A DNA stretch of 20,266 nucleotides from Welwitschia mirabilis (taxonomy: Eukaryota; Gnetophyta; Gnetopsida; Welwitschiales): assembly GCA_051453625.1 (NCBI GenBank), contig JBOZIK010000001.1, forward strand, positions 34,253,328-34,273,593. The letters run 5' to 3'. The notes beneath the pieces were generated by a model, which did no database searches, was not told the origin of the DNA, and was given only the letters and a program-made list of their open reading frames with translations. Shown in pieces: positions 19,390 through 20,266 of the stretch (within the stretch, counting starts at the first letter, position 1; each line of letters starts with the position of its first letter). The translations under genes and the position numbers were made by a program.

Positions 19390-19762
19390 TATGCAAGAAC
19401 ATATCCCTCATAGTTTATATTGTTTAATATTCATGATAGTTTTCTTCTATTATATAGATTATGAGAATAGCCTTTGTTAAGGTTGAACTTGATTAGATTA
19501 GGTGCATTATTATTTCTTTTCATATATTAGTTTTACATCATTATTTTAATTCTATGCATTGCAGTTTAATTTAGTAGATTAAGATTACATATTTCTTTCT
19601 TGAAATCAACTCTTTATGGTTCATACTATTGGTCTTCAATGGAATTATGACATTCGAATCACTCTCAACTATACAAGCGTGCTATGTTTATGCATCTTAT
19701 TTATAATTTATAGGATTTATATCAAGGTATGAAACATTATATAAATACTTACTGCAATAAAT

Positions 19763-19780
19763 TGGTGCCATTTCTGATGA
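19763..19780 (+). other. Primer binding site of E6, Athila type
   Basis: tggtgccatttctgatga follows LTR-B after six bases and continues 'agg'. Against TGGCGCCGTTGCCGGGGA it has 12 of 18 matches, and four of the six mismatches are C-to-T or G-to-A. This site binds the primer tRNA that starts minus-strand cDNA and is typical of Athila and related Ty3/gypsy elements. It identifies LTR-B as a 5' LTR and E6 as plus-strand. Confidence 0.72.
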
Positions 19781-20047
19781 AGGCTACTTGAAAATCAAGA
19801 GTTGTAGTTGCTTCAGTGGATATTCTGGATGTTTTCTACAGCATCAGTGTACCAGTACTCTGTAAGTATTTTGTTTTATTTTTAATTTTTACTAACCTAT
19901 AACGTCTCCTCCATCGTCCAAATGTCATAGTTATATAACTATTCCCTTTTCCGCTTTCCCTCATTCTATGGTTATCTGTGTTTTGACTCTATCGTCTAGG
20001 TTATCATCTAAATAACTTGTAGGATGACACTTTAGATCTGATACTGA
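19781..20047 (+). other. 5' leader of E6
   Basis: Non-coding by appearance. It carries several copies of a CATC-rich motif, such as 'tcctccatcgtccaaatgtcat' (19907-19928) and 'tctatcgtctaggttatcatctaaat' (19988-20013), similar to motifs in the U3 of LTR-B at 18320-18570. No start codon with a convincing context before 20048. Confidence 0.45.
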
Positions 20048-20263
20048 ATGGTAAAAATAGAAAAAAGAGAAAAATACCAAAGAGAGAAACAATTTATTAT
20101 AGAAAATATCATACAAGGTTTGCTAAATTTTGAAATTGAAAATCAAAACATCCCAGGTACGCAAACTTTAGAATTTCCTAAAATTTTTTATTTTAATTCT
20201 GCAAAAGAGTTTGATTTTAATTTTGAAAAATCTGATACCATGTCAACCTCTAACCAAAAATAA
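20048..20263 (+). CDS. Short leader ORF of E6, unknown
   Basis: An open frame of 71 codons from ATG at 20048 to TAA at 20261-20263. The product starts MVKIEKREKYQREKQF (strongly charged) and continues with Asn/Phe-rich text, ending TMSTSNQK. I see no domain. It lies about 270 bases after the PBS, where gag or a leader ORF would start, but it has no resemblance to the gag text at 16860-18081. It could be the decayed N-terminus of the E6 polyprotein, a small upstream ORF, or a chance frame in A-rich DNA. The window ends three bases after its stop, so the context is missing. Confidence 0.3.
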   Translation: MVKIEKREKYQREKQFIIENIIQGLLNFEIENQNIPGTQTLEFPKIFYFNSAKEFDFNFEKSDTMSTSNQK

Positions 20264-20266
20264 AAA

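Larger units (their letters stand above)
18082..19756 (+). mobile_element. LTR-B: 5' LTR of plus-strand element E6
   Basis: Starts TGTCACGCCGCCAACCTATG inside gag and ends '...ataaatacttactgca', followed by a PBS. It is related to LTR-A: 'ctatcatccctaccatcatccagatgata' at 18316 against 'ctatcttcctcttcatcctttagatgata'; the block 'tttgttaaggttgaac' at 19473; and 'actatacaagcgtgctatgtttatgcat' against LTR-A 'ctatattagtgtgttatctttgtgcat'. The apparent 1,675 bases include gaps of 10 N (18344-18353) and 615 N (18775-19389), so the true length is uncertain. The better-kept CpG at its start suggests it is younger than LTR-A. E6 inserted into the E5 gag. Confidence 0.75.

Noticed and set aside
17503-19413. 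Open frames spanning N runs at 17503-17706, 18746-19411 and 18766-19413
   Set aside because: They are open only because Ns contain no stops; the real residues at the ends are a handful.
1-20266. CRISPR arrays, bacterial operons, tRNA or rRNA genes
   Set aside because: No regularly spaced identical repeats, no ribosome-binding-site-led ORFs and no cloverleaf or rRNA-like segment could be seen; the content is plant retroelement throughout.

Overview
This window is AT-rich plant nuclear DNA, most likely from a flowering plant. It consists almost entirely of old, decayed, nested LTR retrotransposons. I see no intact host gene, no RNA gene and nothing bacterial. The evidence is the Ty1/copia and Ty3/gypsy LTR, PPT, PBS and pol signatures, the very low CpG content, the runs of N typical of a draft assembly, and coding remnants full of in-frame stops. 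The species cannot be fixed from the sequence.

Layout from left to right. (1) Bases 1-~1950 are the 3' end of a plus-strand Ty1/copia element (Sirevirus-like): a polypurine tract at 429-440, then a ~1.5 kb 3' LTR whose U3 carries a degenerate GGTCGACC-type minisatellite. (2) About 2220-8092 is the 3' part of a plus-strand Ty3/gypsy element of Athila type (called E1). It has unassigned decayed reading frames, an integrase C-terminus at 4270-4440, a long 3' region, a PPT and 3' LTR-A (6877-8092). (3) About 8093-11666 is a minus-strand Ty3/gypsy chromovirus-like element (E3, Tekay/Del style). Reading from high to low coordinates it shows RT, RNase H, integrase, a PPT and the start of an LTR. (4) 11667-~15310 is a minus-strand element (E4) whose 3' LTR-C interrupts the E3 RT. 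It also contains a decayed ORF of about 400 codons upstream of its PPT. (5) 15311-18081 is a plus-strand element (E5): 5' LTR-D, a decayed PBS and a gag remnant that appears twice around a gap. (6) 18082-20266 is another plus-strand element (E6): 5' LTR-B, a clear Athila-type PBS and a leader, truncated by the window end.

LTRs A, B, C and D belong to one family. They share the TG start and U3 text, a TATA box, the mid-LTR 'TTTGTTAAGGTTGA' block (B and C, weaker in A) and the terminal 'GCATAAATAC' text (A and C). A, C and D have nearly equal lengths (1.19-1.25 kb). The inferred order is that E3 is oldest, E4 entered E3, E5 lies in or beside E4, and E6 entered the gag of E5. Most disabling changes are C-to-T or G-to-A, as expected of methylated, silenced repeats; catalytic Asp codons have become Asn. 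Two N gaps are flanked by duplicated sequence and at least one is probably an assembly artefact. I did not find an undescribed functional system. The most interesting items are the family-wide nesting, the U3 repeat motifs and the unassigned extra ORFs.
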